From the NCBI GenBank assembly GCA_934533075.1, contig CAKTBJ010000009.1, forward strand, positions 1 through 64,000: a DNA stretch of 64,000 bases, given 5' to 3'. The translations under genes were made by a program, and so were the position numbers. This document shows, one piece after another, positions 27,521 to 37,412 of this stretch. A model generated the notes under the pieces. The model worked only from the letters and a program-made list of their open reading frames with translations, was not told where the DNA came from and ran no database searches. Every line of letters begins with the position of its first letter. Positions within the stretch are counted from its first letter, which is position 1. Source of the DNA: an uncultured Paracoccus sp. GTDB taxonomy: Bacteria > Pseudomonadota > Alphaproteobacteria > Rhodobacterales > Rhodobacteraceae.

Positions 27521-29917
27521 ATGAGCGAATTCGACGAATACGACGCCTTCGAGGCGGCTGTCCCCCTGTCGCGCCGCGCCATGCAGGCGATGGCGCCGGC
27601 GCCCACCCCCTATCTGGACGGGCTGAACCCCGCCCAGCGGCAGGCGGTCGAGACGCTGGACGGTCCCGTCCTGCTGCTGGCCGGGGCCGGCACCGGCAAG
27701 ACGCGGGCACTGACCACGCGCATCGGGCATCTGTTGGTGCAGCACCGGGCACGGCCGGGCGAGATCCTCGCCGTGACCTTCACCAACAAGGCCGCGCGCG
27801 AAATGAAGGAACGCGTGGCCCGCCTGCTGGGCGAGGCGGGCGATGGGCTGCCCTGGCTGGGCACCTTTCATTCGATCTGCGTGCGCATCCTGCGCCGCCA
27901 TGCCGAACTGGTCGGCGGCGGCGGTCACAACCTGACCCCGCGCTTTACCATCCTGGACACCGACGACCAGTTGCGCCTGCTCAAGCAGCTGATCGCGGCC
28001 GAGAATATCGACGACAAGCGCTGGCCGGCGCGCATGCTGGCCGGGCTGATCGACGGCTGGAAGAACCGCGCCCTGCGCCCCGACCGGGTGCCGGCCGCCG
28101 AGGCTGGAGCCTTCGACGGCAAGGCCGTGGCGCTATATGCGGCCTATCAGCAGCGCCTGCTGGTGCTGAACGCGGTCGATTTCGGCGACCTGCTATTGCA
28201 TTGCGTGACGCTGTTCCAGGCGCATCCCGACGTGCTGGAGGGCTGGCAACGCCGCTTCCGCTATATCCTGGTGGACGAGTATCAGGATACGAATATCGCG
28301 CAATATCTGTGGCTTCGCCTGCTGGCGCAGGGGCACCGCAACATCTGCGTGGTCGGCGACGACGACCAGTCCATCTATGGCTGGCGCGGGGCCGAGGTCG
28401 GCAACATCCTGCGTTTCGAGACCGACTTCCCCGGCGCGCAGGTGATCCGGCTGGAACAGAACTATCGCTCGACCCCGAACATCCTCGGCGCGGCCTCGGG
28501 GCTGATCGCGGCGAACAAGGGGCGGCTGGGCAAGACGCTGTGGACCGATGCCCCCGATCCCGGCACGCCGGTGCGGCTGATCGGGCACTGGGACAGCGAG
28601 GCCGAAGCCCGCTGGATCGGCGAGGAGATCGAGGCCCTGCATGGCGGCCACCGCGCCAGCCTCGGCCGGATGGAGTTGAACGACATCGCCATCCTCGTGC
28701 GCGCCAGCCACCAGATGCGCGCCTTCGAGGACCGCTTCATGGCCATCGGCCTGCCCTATCGCGTCATCGGCGGCCCGCGTTTCTACGAGCGCGCCGAGAT
28801 CCGCGATGCGATGGCCTATTTCCGGCTGGCGGTCAGCCCCGCCGACGATCTGGCCTTCGAGCGCATCGTGAACCTGCCCCGCCGCGGCGTCGGCGAAAAG
28901 GCGTTGCAGGCCGTGCAGGCGGTCGCGCGCGAGGCCGGCCTGCCGCTGCTGGACGGCGCCGCGGCCGCCGTCGCCGCCGAGGCCGTGCGCGGCAAGGCGG
29001 CCACGGGCCTGCGGGTGCTGGGGACGCAGATGGCGCGCTGGCACGAGGAGGCGCTGACCGCCACCGTCAACCATGTCGAACTGGCCGAGCGGATTCTGGA
29101 CGAATCCGGCTATACGGCCATGTGGCAGAACGACAAGTCCCCCGACGCGCCGGGGCGGCTGGACAACCTCAAGGAGCTGGTCAAGGCTTTGGAGGAGTTC
29201 GACAATCTGCAAGGCTTCCTCGACCATGTGGCGCTGGTGATGGACGCGGCCAGCGGCGAGCAGGCCGACGAGGTGTCGATCATGACCCTGCACGCCGCCA
29301 AGGGGCTGGAATATCCGGTCGTGTTCCTGCCGGGCTGGGAGGACGGGCTGTTCCCCAGCCAGCGCAGCATGGACGAAAGCGGCCTGAAAGGCCTGGAGGA
29401 GGAGCGCCGGCTGGCCTATGTCGGCCTGACCCGCGCCAAGCGGCTGGCCACGATTTCCTTTGCGGGCAACCGGCGGCTTTACGGGCAATGGCAATCCTCG
29501 CTGCCCTCGCGCTTCATCGACGAATTGCCTGAGAAGCATATCGAGGTGCTGACCCCGCCCGGCCTTTACGGCGGCGGCTATGGCGCGGCGGCGCCGGTGC
29601 AGACCCGCGCGGCGACGCGGACCGAGGAACGCGCGCGGGCGGCGGACCCGCACAACTCGCCGGGCTGGCGGCGATTGCAGGCGCATAAGGTGGCGCCGGT
29701 GTCGCACAAGCCGCCGGTGCAGATCGACCATGACGCGGCGGCAGGCATGAGCGTGGGCGGCCGCGTGCGGCACCAGCGTTTCGGCATCGGCACCATCATC
29801 GGCATCGCCGAGGACACGCTGACGGTGCAGTTCGAGGCCGGCTTCAAGACGGTGAAGGCGCCCTATGTGCAGGTGGTGGAGGGCACGGCGCAGACCTCGG
29901 ACGATGTGCCGTTCTGA
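27521..29917 (+). CDS. uvrD: UvrD/PcrA-type superfamily 1 DNA helicase
   Basis: A 798-residue 3'-5' helicase for nucleotide excision and mismatch repair. LNPAQRQAVE (Q-motif), LAGAGTGKTRAL (Walker A, about 56-67), LVDEYQDTN (Walker B), VVGDDDQSIYGWRGA, QNYRSTPNIL and TLHAAKGLEYPVVFLPG are in family order. The C terminus ends with a short SH3/Tudor-like domain (GRVRHQRFGIGTIIGI) as in PcrA. The start MSEFDEYD at 27521 is chosen over an in-frame ATG at 27491; neither has a clear ribosome binding site. PcrA and UvrD cannot be told apart here. Confidence 0.93.
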   Translation: MSEFDEYDAFEAAVPLSRRAMQAMAPAPTPYLDGLNPAQRQAVETLDGPVLLLAGAGTGKTRALTTRIGHLLVQHRARPGEILAVTFTNKAAREMKERVARLLGEAGDGLPWLGTFHSICVRILRRHAELVGGGGHNLTPRFTILDTDDQLRLLKQLIAAENIDDKRWPARMLAGLIDGWKNRALRPDRVPAAEAGAFDGKAVALYAAYQQRLLVLNAVDFGDLLLHCVTLFQAHPDVLEGWQRRFRYILVDEYQDTNIAQYLWLRLLAQGHRNICVVGDDDQSIYGWRGAEVGNILRFETDFPGAQVIRLEQNYRSTPNILGAASGLIAANKGRLGKTLWTDAPDPGTPVRLIGHWDSEAEARWIGEEIEALHGGHRASLGRMELNDIAILVRASHQMRAFEDRFMAIGLPYRVIGGPRFYERAEIRDAMAYFRLAVSPADDLAFERIVNLPRRGVGEKALQAVQAVAREAGLPLLDGAAAAVAAEAVRGKAATGLRVLGTQMARWHEEALTATVNHVELAERILDESGYTAMWQNDKSPDAPGRLDNLKELVKALEEFDNLQGFLDHVALVMDAASGEQADEVSIMTLHAAKGLEYPVVFLPGWEDGLFPSQRSMDESGLKGLEEERRLAYVGLTRAKRLATISFAGNRRLYGQWQSSLPSRFIDELPEKHIEVLTPPGLYGGGYGAAAPVQTRAATRTEERARAADPHNSPGWRRLQAHKVAPVSHKPPVQIDHDAAAGMSVGGRVRHQRFGIGTIIGIAEDTLTVQFEAGFKTVKAPYVQVVEGTAQTSDDVPF

Positions 29918-30251
29918 ACGGCGGCGCCAGCCGGCCCGTCCGGGCAATCCTCGCGCAGCGGGTTGATGCGGCGCAAGCGCCGGAACGATATGCCACCATT
30001 CCCGCGCGGAATGGACACGGCCCTCGAACACCCGGACGGTTCCGCGCGGCAGGATGGTGCGGGATGGGCGGGCACCCGCTGCACTCCCGCCCCCCGGCTG
30101 ACAGGATGCGGCCCCGGACCGCTTGCTCCCGCAGGATTGCCTCGCGCCGGCCCGCGATCTGCACCGAAAGGTGCAGCGCGCCGGGGATGGCCTTGGAGGC
30201 CATCCCCGGCGCGGCGCTGCCGCCCGGCCGCAGGCGGGCACCCGCAGCCGC
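29918..30251. other. convergent intergenic region with two stable hairpins
   Basis: No gene is seen between the ends of uvrD and purD. Two hairpins lie side by side: 30159-30176 (CTGCACC/GGTGCAG with a GAAA loop) and 30180-30210 (GCCGGGGATGGCC/GGCCATCCCCGGC with a TTGGA loop), the latter extendable to 30173-30220. They probably end transcription from both sides, though neither has a T-run. Confidence 0.5.
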
Positions 30252-31523
30252 CTATCCCTTCGGCAAGGCCCGCCAGCCGATGTCGCGGCGATAGAAGCCG
30301 CCGGGCCAGTCCACCGCCTCGGCCAGCGCATAGGCCCGCGCCCGCGCCTCGGCCAGCGAGGCGCCGCGCCCCGTCGCCGCCAACACCCGCCCGCCATTGG
30401 CGACGATCCGGCCATCCCGCAACGCCGTGCCGGCATGGAACATCATGTGGTTGCTGTCGTCGGGCAGCCCCTCCAGCCCGCCGATCACCGCGCCCTTGTC
30501 CACCGAACCGGGATAGCCCGAGGCGGCCAGGACCACGCTCAGCGCGTGGTCGTCGGCCCAGGTCACGCGCATCTCGGCCAGCCGGCCCTCGGCGGTGGCT
30601 TCTAGCAGGTCCAGCACCTGCGCGCCCAGCCGCATCATCAGCACCTGGCATTCCGGATCGCCGAAGCGCACATTGTATTCGACCAGCCGCGCCTGCCCCT
30701 CGTGGATCATCAGCCCCGCGAACAGCACGCCGGAGAACGGCATCCCGCGCCGGGCCATCTCGGCCATCGTCGGCCGCACGATCCGCTCCATCACCTGCGC
30801 CTCCAGCGCGGGCGTCAGCACCGGGGCGGGGGAATAGGCGCCCATGCCGCCGGTATTGGGTCCGGTATCGCCCTCGCCCACCCGCTTGTGGTCCTGGGCG
30901 CTGCCCAGCGGCAGGCAGGTCTCGCCATCGACCAGCACGAAGAAGCTGACCTCCTCGCCCGGCATGTAATCCTCGATCACCAGCTCCGCCCCGGCCGCGC
31001 CGAACGCGCCCTTGAAGGCGGCGTCGATGGCGGCATGGGCCTCGGGCAGGGTCATCGCCACGGTGACGCCCTTGCCGGCGGCCAGCCCGTCGGCCTTCAC
31101 CACGATCGGCGCCCCGCGCGCCGCCACGTAGTCATGCGCCGGCCCGGCGGCGTCGAAGCGCGCCCAGCCGGCGGTCGGCGCGCCGGCGGCATCGCAGACC
31201 TCCTTGGTGAAGCGTTTCGAGCTTTCCAGCCGCGCCGCAGCCGCCGAAGGCCCGAACACGCTGATCCCCGCCGCCCGCAGCGGGTCGGCCACGCCGGCGG
31301 CCAGCGGCGCCTCCGGCCCGACCACCACCAGATCGACGGCGTTCTCCTCGCAGAACCGGACCAGTTCGGCGCCGTCGAAGATGTCGAGGTCCACCAGCCG
31401 CGCGATGCCGGCCATGCCGGGATTGCCGGGCGCGGCGAAGATGCGGTCGCATTTGGGGTTCTGCCGGATCGCCCAGGCCAGCGCATGCTCGCGCCCGCCG
31501 CCGCCAAGGATCAGAATGTTCAT
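30252..31523 (-). CDS. purD: phosphoribosylamine--glycine ligase
   Basis: A 423-residue ATP-grasp enzyme catalysing the second step of purine synthesis, after PurF (at 55.9 kb). The N terminus [19 protein letters not shown] is diagnostic; [15 protein letters not shown] is the ATP-grasp segment and [20 protein letters not shown] the substrate loop. ATG 31523 has GGGGGAA upstream; the longer open frame lacks family likeness. It is convergent with uvrD and divergent from xseA. Confidence 0.97.
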   Translation of the reverse strand: MNILILGGGGREHALAWAIRQNPKCDRIFAAPGNPGMAGIARLVDLDIFDGAELVRFCEENAVDLVVVGPEAPLAAGVADPLRAAGISVFGPSAAAARLESSKRFTKEVCDAAGAPTAGWARFDAAGPAHDYVAARGAPIVVKADGLAAGKGVTVAMTLPEAHAAIDAAFKGAFGAAGAELVIEDYMPGEEVSFFVLVDGETCLPLGSAQDHKRVGEGDTGPNTGGMGAYSPAPVLTPALEAQVMERIVRPTMAEMARRGMPFSGVLFAGLMIHEGQARLVEYNVRFGDPECQVLMMRLGAQVLDLLEATAEGRLAEMRVTWADDHALSVVLAASGYPGSVDKGAVIGGLEGLPDDSNHMMFHAGTALRDGRIVANGGRVLAATGRGASLAEARARAYALAEAVDWPGGFYRRDIGWRALPKG

Positions 31524-31662
31524 CGCGATTCCCCCATGCGCGGCCCCGCGCCGCCTCGCGGTTCCTCTAGGCATATCGCGGGCGCGAGGCAACCGCCGGG
31601 GCATTGACCCCGCGCCGCGCCCGCCCTACCCCCAAGGCAGGCGCGCAACCACAAGGCCCCGC

Positions 31663-33246
31663 ATGTCCGTCCTGTTCGACGACGACGACGCCCCCGCCGG
31701 CCAGGGCAACGCCCCGGCGCTGACGGTCTCGGAAATCTCCGGCGCGGTGCGGCGGGTGATCGAGGGCGAATTCACCCGCATCCGCGTGCGCGGCGAGGTC
31801 GGGCGGGTGTCGCGGCCGCGCTCGGGTCATCTGTATTTCGACCTCAAGGACGATGCGGCGGTGCTGGCGGCGATCTGCTGGAAAGGGCAGGCCGCAAGGC
31901 TGGAAACCCAGCCCGAGGAAGGGATGGAGGTCATCGCCACTGGGCGCCTGACCACCTATCCCGGCCAGTCGCGCTATCAGATGATCGTGGAATCGGTGGA
32001 ACCCGCCGGCCTCGGCGCGCTGATGGCGATGCTGGAAAAGCGCCGCGCGCAACTGGCCGCCGAGGGGCTGTTCGATGCCGCCCGCAAGCGGCCGCTGCCG
32101 GTGCTGCCGCGGGTGATCGGCGTGGTCACCTCGCCCTCCGGCGCGGTGATCCGCGACATCCTGCACCGGCTGCGCGACCGCTTTCCGGTGCATGTGCTGA
32201 TCTGGCCGGTGGCGGTGCAGGGCGCCGGCTGTGCGCCCGAGGTGACGGCGGCGATCCGGGGCTTCAACGCGCTGCCCGAGGGCGGGCCGATCCCGCGCCC
32301 GGACCTGCTGATCGTGGCGCGCGGCGGCGGTTCCATCGAAGACCTGTGGGGGTTCAACGACGAGGCCGTGGTGCGCGCGGCCGCCGAAAGCCGCATCCCG
32401 CTGATCTCGGCCGTGGGGCACGAGACCGACACCACGCTGATCGACCATGCCGCCGACCGGCGCGCGCCCACGCCCACGGCGGCGGCGGAAATGGCGGTGC
32501 CGGTGCGCGCCGACCTCGCGGCCCGGCTGGCGGATCTGGGCGCACGGCAGGCGCGGGCCTCGGTCCAGCGCATGACCCAGACGCGGCAGCGGCTGCGCGA
32601 CCTGGCGCGTGGCCTGGGGCGGCCGCAGGCCCTGACCGAAAGCGCCCGCCAGCGCCTCGACCTGACCGGGCCACGGCTGGAACCGGCCCTGCGCGGCCTG
32701 GTCTCGCGCCGCCGGGCCGAGCTGGCCGAGCTGGGCCTGCGCCCCTCGGCCCTGACCCAGCGGCTGCGTGCCGCCCGGCGCGAGATGGACAAGGAGGGCG
32801 AGGCGCTGGCCCGCGCGATGGAGCGGCTGCGCAGCGACCGCCGCCGCCGGCTGGCCGACCTGTCGGCACGGCTGGCCAGCGGCATGGCCCATCGCGCCAC
32901 GGCGGCGCGGCAGCGCAACGCCGATTTCCGCATCCGGCTGGACACCATCGACCAGCGCCTGCACCCGGCGGTCACCCGCCGGATCGGTGTCGCGCGCGAA
33001 GGGCTGGAACGCCTCGACCGGCTGCGGCAGATGCTGGGCTATCCCGAAACGCTCCGGCGCGGCTTTGCCGTGGTCCACGGGCCGAAGGGGCTGCTGAAAA
33101 CCGCCGCCGCCGCCGAGGCGGCATCGGAATGGCGGGTGGAATTCGCCGATGGCAGCGTGGCCGCCGCCCCGCTGAGCCACCCGGCCCCGCCGCCGCTGAA
33201 GCCCCGCAAGCCCCGTGGACCGGGCGAGCAGGGCAGCCTGTTCTAG
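31663..33246 (+). CDS. xseA: exodeoxyribonuclease VII large subunit
   Basis: A 527-residue subunit with an N-terminal OB-fold ([28 protein letters not shown]) and the catalytic core motifs [12 protein letters not shown]-like ([14 protein letters not shown]), [16 protein letters not shown] and [14 protein letters not shown]. The C-terminal half is a long arginine-rich coiled coil, as in the family. Exo VII trims single-stranded DNA in repair; its small subunit XseB is not in this window. The stop overlaps that of queA in the palindrome CTAG. Confidence 0.96.
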   Translation: MSVLFDDDDAPAGQGNAPALTVSEISGAVRRVIEGEFTRIRVRGEVGRVSRPRSGHLYFDLKDDAAVLAAICWKGQAARLETQPEEGMEVIATGRLTTYPGQSRYQMIVESVEPAGLGALMAMLEKRRAQLAAEGLFDAARKRPLPVLPRVIGVVTSPSGAVIRDILHRLRDRFPVHVLIWPVAVQGAGCAPEVTAAIRGFNALPEGGPIPRPDLLIVARGGGSIEDLWGFNDEAVVRAAAESRIPLISAVGHETDTTLIDHAADRRAPTPTAAAEMAVPVRADLAARLADLGARQARASVQRMTQTRQRLRDLARGLGRPQALTESARQRLDLTGPRLEPALRGLVSRRRAELAELGLRPSALTQRLRAARREMDKEGEALARAMERLRSDRRRRLADLSARLASGMAHRATAARQRNADFRIRLDTIDQRLHPAVTRRIGVAREGLERLDRLRQMLGYPETLRRGFAVVHGPKGLLKTAAAAEAASEWRVEFADGSVAAAPLSHPAPPPLKPRKPRGPGEQGSLF

Positions 33247-34298
33247 CCCGCGCCGCGCCCCTCGGGCAGCAGCAGCGAGGCATCGCCATAGCTGAAGAAG
33301 CGATAGCCCCCGGCCAGCGCGTGGTCGTAGATGCGGCGGATGCGGTCGGTGCCCATCAGCGCCGAGACCAGCATCAGCAGCGTCGATTGCGGCAGGTGGA
33401 AATTGGTCATCAGCCCGTCGGTGACGCGGAAACGATAGCCGGGATAGATGAAGATCCCGGTCTCGCCGGAAAACGGCGCCACCCGGCCCTCGGGCGTCGC
33501 CGCCGATTCGATCAGGCGCAGGGCGGTGGTGCCGACCGGGATCACCCGGCGGCCCTCGGCGCGGGCGGCGTTGATGGCGGCGGCGGCCTGCGGGGCGATC
33601 TCGCCGCGCTCGGCATGCATCCGGTGGGTGGTCACGTCCTCGACCTTGACCGGCAGGAAGGTGCCGGCGCCGACATGCAGGGTCACATGCACCATCTGGA
33701 CGCCGCGCGCCCGCAGGGCCTCCAGCAGCGGCAGGTCGAAATGCAGGCTTGCGGTGGGGGCGGCGACGGCGCCGGGATTCTCGGCCCAGACGGTTTGATA
33801 ATCCTCGCGGTCGGCGGCGTCGGGGGGGCGTTTCGCGGCGATATAGGGCGGCAGCGGCATGGCGCCGACCTGTTGCAGGGCAGCATCGAAAGCCGCCCCC
33901 TCGGCATCGAAGCGCAAGGTCAGGTCGCCCTCGCCGATGACGGCGACCTCGGCCGACAGCGCGGTGCCGAAGCGGATCACCTCGCTCTGCCGCAGCTTGC
34001 GCAGCGGCCGCGCCATCGCGCGCCACAGCCCCCCCGGCGCCGGCTCCATCAGCGTGACCTCGATGCGGGCCTCGGCCGCGCCGCGCCGCCGGGTGCCCGA
34101 AAGCCGTGCCGGAATCACGCGGGTGTCGTTCATCACCAGCAGGTCGCCGGGGCGCAGGATGTCGGGCAGATCGAACACATGCCGGTCGGTGATCGCGTCA
34201 CCTTCGGCCAGCAGCAGCCGCGCCGCGCTGCGCGGGCGCGCAGGGCGGGTGGCGATGCGGTCGGGGGGCAGGTCGAAATCGAAATCGGACAGCTTCAT
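33243..34298 (-). CDS. queA: S-adenosylmethionine:tRNA ribosyltransferase-isomerase
   Basis: A 351-residue enzyme that transfers and isomerises the ribosyl group of SAM to make epoxyqueuosine in tRNA. The N terminus [50 protein letters not shown] and [10 protein letters not shown] at the C terminus are typical. Convergent with xseA; the two stop codons overlap by two bases within CTAG. Confidence 0.96.
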   Translation of the reverse strand: MKLSDFDFDLPPDRIATRPARPRSAARLLLAEGDAITDRHVFDLPDILRPGDLLVMNDTRVIPARLSGTRRRGAAEARIEVTLMEPAPGGLWRAMARPLRKLRQSEVIRFGTALSAEVAVIGEGDLTLRFDAEGAAFDAALQQVGAMPLPPYIAAKRPPDAADREDYQTVWAENPGAVAAPTASLHFDLPLLEALRARGVQMVHVTLHVGAGTFLPVKVEDVTTHRMHAERGEIAPQAAAAINAARAEGRRVIPVGTTALRLIESAATPEGRVAPFSGETGIFIYPGYRFRVTDGLMTNFHLPQSTLLMLVSALMGTDRIRRIYDHALAGGYRFFSYGDASLLLPEGRGAG

Positions 34299-34373
34299 GC
34301 CCGCCTGTTACGCCAGATCGCGGGCATGAAAAAGGGGCGGGACAGGCCCGCCCCAGCGGTCATCGGCCGCCGG

Positions 34374-34829
34374 TCAGGCGTCCAGCTTCTCCACCGGCCT
34401 GGCGGCGGGCTTGCTGATGGCGATCTGGCGGGGCTTCAGCGCCTCGGGCACCTCGCGCACCAGGTCGATATGCAGCATGCCGTCCTGATAGCCGGCCCCC
34501 TCGACGCGGATATGCTCGGCCAGGGTGAACTTGCGCTCGAAGGCGCGGGTGGCGATGCCGCGATGCAGATAGGTGCGGGCCTCGTCGGAATCGGGCTTGC
34601 GGGCGGTCACGATCACCGCGCCGTCGCGCACCTCCACCGACAGGTCGTCGGCCGAGAACCCGGCCACAGCCAGCGTGATGCGATAGGCGTCATCGCCGGT
34701 CTTCTCGATATTGTAGGGCGGGTAGGTGCTGGCGGCGGCATCGGCGGTCAGCGCGCGGTCCATCAGGTCGGCCATGCGATCGAAGCCGACAGTGGCGCGG
34801 TAAAGCGGCGAAAGGTCAAGGTTGCGCAT
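34374..34829 (-). CDS. small heat shock protein Hsp20 (IbpA-like)
   Basis: A 151-residue alpha-crystallin chaperone beginning MRNLDLSPLYRATVGFDRM, the IbpA-type N terminus, with the alpha-crystallin core YNIEKTGDDAYRITLAVAGF to DGMLHIDLVREVPEALKP. It would hold unfolding proteins for refolding by DnaK/ClpB. ATG 34829 has AAGGA eight bases upstream; an in-frame ATG at 34838 is too close to that site. CTTGAAA at 34944-34950 (minus strand), 115 bases upstream, resembles a heat-shock -35 element, but a matching -10 at normal spacing is not clear. Confidence 0.92.
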   Translation of the reverse strand: MRNLDLSPLYRATVGFDRMADLMDRALTADAAASTYPPYNIEKTGDDAYRITLAVAGFSADDLSVEVRDGAVIVTARKPDSDEARTYLHRGIATRAFERKFTLAEHIRVEGAGYQDGMLHIDLVREVPEALKPRQIAISKPAARPVEKLDA

Positions 34830-35098
34830 GTCATCCATCCTTGCATCAAGCGATGTGTTGAGGCCCCCCGGAAACCGGGCGGGCGAAGCGTCGGCGCCGT
34901 CATGGCCCTCCGACAGGAACAAGGTGGGAATGGGCGGTTTGCGTTTCAAGAGGGTCGAGGCCGCAGGTTTTCCACAGCCGGATCATGGGGTTGAAACCCA
35001 TCCTTCACCGGAATCCGGGGCGGTGCCCTTCGGCCGTGCCGATGGAGCGAAGCGTCCGCCGGCGCCAGGAAGCCGGTCCCCGCCACCGGAGCCTGCGG

Positions 35099-36181
35099 TC
35101 AGAGACCGACCAGCGCCCGCGCGAATTCGTCGGGATCGAAGGCGTCGAGGTCGTCGATCTGCTCGCCCACCCCGATGGCATGGATGGGCAGGCCGAACCG
35201 GTCGGCCAGCGCCACCAGCACGCCGCCGCGGGCGGTGCCGTCCAGCTTGGTCATCACCAGCCCGGAGACATCGGCCATCTTGCTGAAGATCTCGACCTGG
35301 GTAATCGCGTTCTGGCCGGTGGTGGCGTCCAGCACCAGCAGGGTGTTGTGGGGCGCGGTCTCGTCCTTCTTGCGGATGACGCGGACGATCTTGGCCAGTT
35401 CCTCCATCAGGTCGGCGCGGTTCTGCAACCGCCCGGCGGTGTCGATCAGCAGGATGTCGGCGCCATCCGCCTCGGCCCTGGTCATGGCATCGAAGGCGAG
35501 GCTGGCGGGGTCCGACCCCTCGGGCGCGGTCAGCACCGGCACCCCGGCGCGGCTTCCCCAGACCTGCAACTGCTCGACCGCGGCGGCGCGGAAGGTGTCG
35601 CCGGCGGCGATCACCACCGACTTGCCCGCGGCGCGCAACTGGCTGGCCAGCTTGCCGATGGTCGTGGTCTTGCCCGAGCCGTTGACGCCCACCACCAGCA
35701 CCACCTGCGGCTTTTTCGCATAGATCGGCAGCGGATGCGCCACGTTGCGCATGATGCGGGCGACCTCATGCGCCAGCGCCTGCCGCAGGTCATGGGCCGA
35801 GATGCGCCGCCCCATGCGCCCCTCGGCGATATTGGCGGTGACGCGCAGCGCGGTCTCCACCCCCATATCGGCCTGGATGAGCATGTCCTCCAGCCCCTCC
35901 AGCATCTCGTCGTCCAGCACCCGGCGCGGTTCCTCGACCGGGGCGGGGGCCTCGGCGCGGCCCAGCAGGCGATCGACAAGGCCGGGCTTGCGGGCAGGCT
36001 CGGGCGCGGGCACCGGGGCCTGCGGCGCAGGCGGCGTTGCGGAGGATGGCAGCGTGGCCTGCGGCGCGGGGGCCGAGGGCGGCGGGGCGGCATCGCCCTC
36101 GCCCACCAAGTCGTCCAGCCCGCCGCCGATGCGCGAGGAGGATTTGGTCAGCCGCTCGCGCAGCTTGGAGAAAAAGGACAT
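35099..36181 (-). CDS. ftsY: signal recognition particle receptor FtsY
   Basis: A 360-residue SRP GTPase that docks the signal recognition particle at the membrane. MSFFSKLRERLTKSSSRIG begins an amphipathic, then proline- and alanine-rich N-terminal region (about 30-80); the NG domain has VVGVNGSGKTTTIGKLA (G1, about 161-177), AAGDTFRAAAVEQL, LIDTAGRLQNR and TKLDGTARGG. The start codon is ATG 36181. The same frame stays open for 95 further codons upstream, to ATG 36466, with a membrane-like segment (see findings). Confidence 0.95.
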   Translation of the reverse strand: MSFFSKLRERLTKSSSRIGGGLDDLVGEGDAAPPPSAPAPQATLPSSATPPAPQAPVPAPEPARKPGLVDRLLGRAEAPAPVEEPRRVLDDEMLEGLEDMLIQADMGVETALRVTANIAEGRMGRRISAHDLRQALAHEVARIMRNVAHPLPIYAKKPQVVLVVGVNGSGKTTTIGKLASQLRAAGKSVVIAAGDTFRAAAVEQLQVWGSRAGVPVLTAPEGSDPASLAFDAMTRAEADGADILLIDTAGRLQNRADLMEELAKIVRVIRKKDETAPHNTLLVLDATTGQNAITQVEIFSKMADVSGLVMTKLDGTARGGVLVALADRFGLPIHAIGVGEQIDDLDAFDPDEFARALVGL

Positions 36182-37412
36182 ACCGCCCCCCTTGGCCCGC
36201 CTGTCGGCAGCCAACCTAAGGCTTCGCGTCGGCAAGGGAAAGGCGCCGGCGGCCATATGGCGGAAACCGGATGCGTTATTTCCGGGCGGAGGGCGCGGTT
36301 CGGCCGGGGGCCAGCAGGCCCGGCACGTGGCGCATGAATGCCTGCGCAAGCCCCCGTGGCCGGGCCGGGGCAGGCAGGCGCCGAATCGCCCTGGACACAG
36401 GAGCAGGATGATGGCGCAGATCAGGAAAAGGCTGGCAACCTCCTGAAGAAACGCTGGAAATATCATCTTCGTCCCCCGTTGACGGGTCACGCGACCCGAT
36501 GGCGGCAAGCACGACGCACGGTCCCGCCGCCACACCCGCCAATGGCCGGCATAGCGGGAAATTCCTGACAAATCGTTCATATGATGCGTAAAATTGCAGA
36601 TGTTATTCCGTGGCGAAGGCCGGCGCCGGCGGGCTACATGGACAGCAGGAGCCGCAACGCACCCCCTGCCCGCCCCTTCGCGCCGCACGACAAGGCGGGT
36701 TCCTTTCGCGTGGGATTGCCGCCCCCCGGCCGGACCGCGCCATCGCCCGGAGGCGCCGCGTCCGCTATCGGAACCGCTGACGGCAAGCATCCCGCACCGC
36801 CCGGATCGCCGCGCCAGCCCGATGCGCCCCTGCCCCGCGCCGCGCTGGCCGGGCCGGGCGCGGCCGCGCGTCATGGGCCGCCGGGTGAAGCGGAGGAGGG
36901 CGATGCCGCCATGAAGAAAGTATCCGCCACGAAACAGCACCCTCATGCGGGGGCGATCCGCCGGTTGGCGGAGACGATGGATGACTCGCCTTGAGGCCGG
37001 GCGGCAGCGCCGCGCTGCGGGTGGTCCGGGGGCCACCCGCAACGCGCTGCACCCCCCGGCGCAGGAGGGGCGCATGCGAAATCCGCCCCGGACAGGCGGG
37101 GCGCCCGGAAGCCGTCGTCCCCATGCCGCAGTGCCCGCGCCCCGAGATGAAGGCGGCATCCCGGATCGGGCGCGGGGAGGCGCGCGGCATCGGAAACATC
37201 GACGGCAAGGGCCTGATCGGATGCCGCCTGTGCAAGGCGGGCCGGACGCGGGGCGATGCCATCGGAATAGCAGGCCCTGCCCGTCCATTCGGCCGCAGGG
37301 ACAGCGCCCCGCGGGCGTCAGGGATCGGGCGCCGGGCCATCTCCTGCCGCCAAGCCGTTGTAACACCGCTGCCAGGCGCTATTCTTGCACCGCGCAAGAG
37401 GGGATCGTGATC
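36182..37412. other. 1.2-kb region without a recognised gene
   Basis: Nothing here was identified. Open frames exist but have low-complexity, shadow-like translations. Candidates worth noting: a minus-strand frame from ATG 36466 (MIFPAFLQEVASLFLICAII, with GGGGGACGAAG before it) that runs in frame into ftsY, and a 27-codon plus-strand frame at 36911-36994 (MKKVSATKQHPHAGAIRRLA) behind a GGAGGAGGG. A hairpin GCGGGTGG/CCACCCGC lies at 37017-37040. The last 60 bases hold the promoter of the next gene. Confidence 0.45.
37358..37385 (+). promoter_or_regulatory. possible sigma-70 type promoter for the hydrolase/P450 pair
   Basis: TTGTAA at 37358-37363 and TATTCT at 37380-37385 are 16 bases apart, 28 bases before the ATG at 37413. 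Fair matches to both hexamers in very GC-rich surroundings; not otherwise supported. Confidence 0.4.

Noticed and set aside
34927-34950. Full heat-shock promoter before hsp20
   Set aside because: CTTGAAA is present but the CCCATTC-like element follows after only nine bases, too short for a normal spacer, so it is mentioned only in the gene entry.
36581-36994. 137-codon plus-strand frame MMRKIADVIPWRR...
   Set aside because: No ribosome binding site, proline/alanine-rich low-complexity translation, no recognisable domain.
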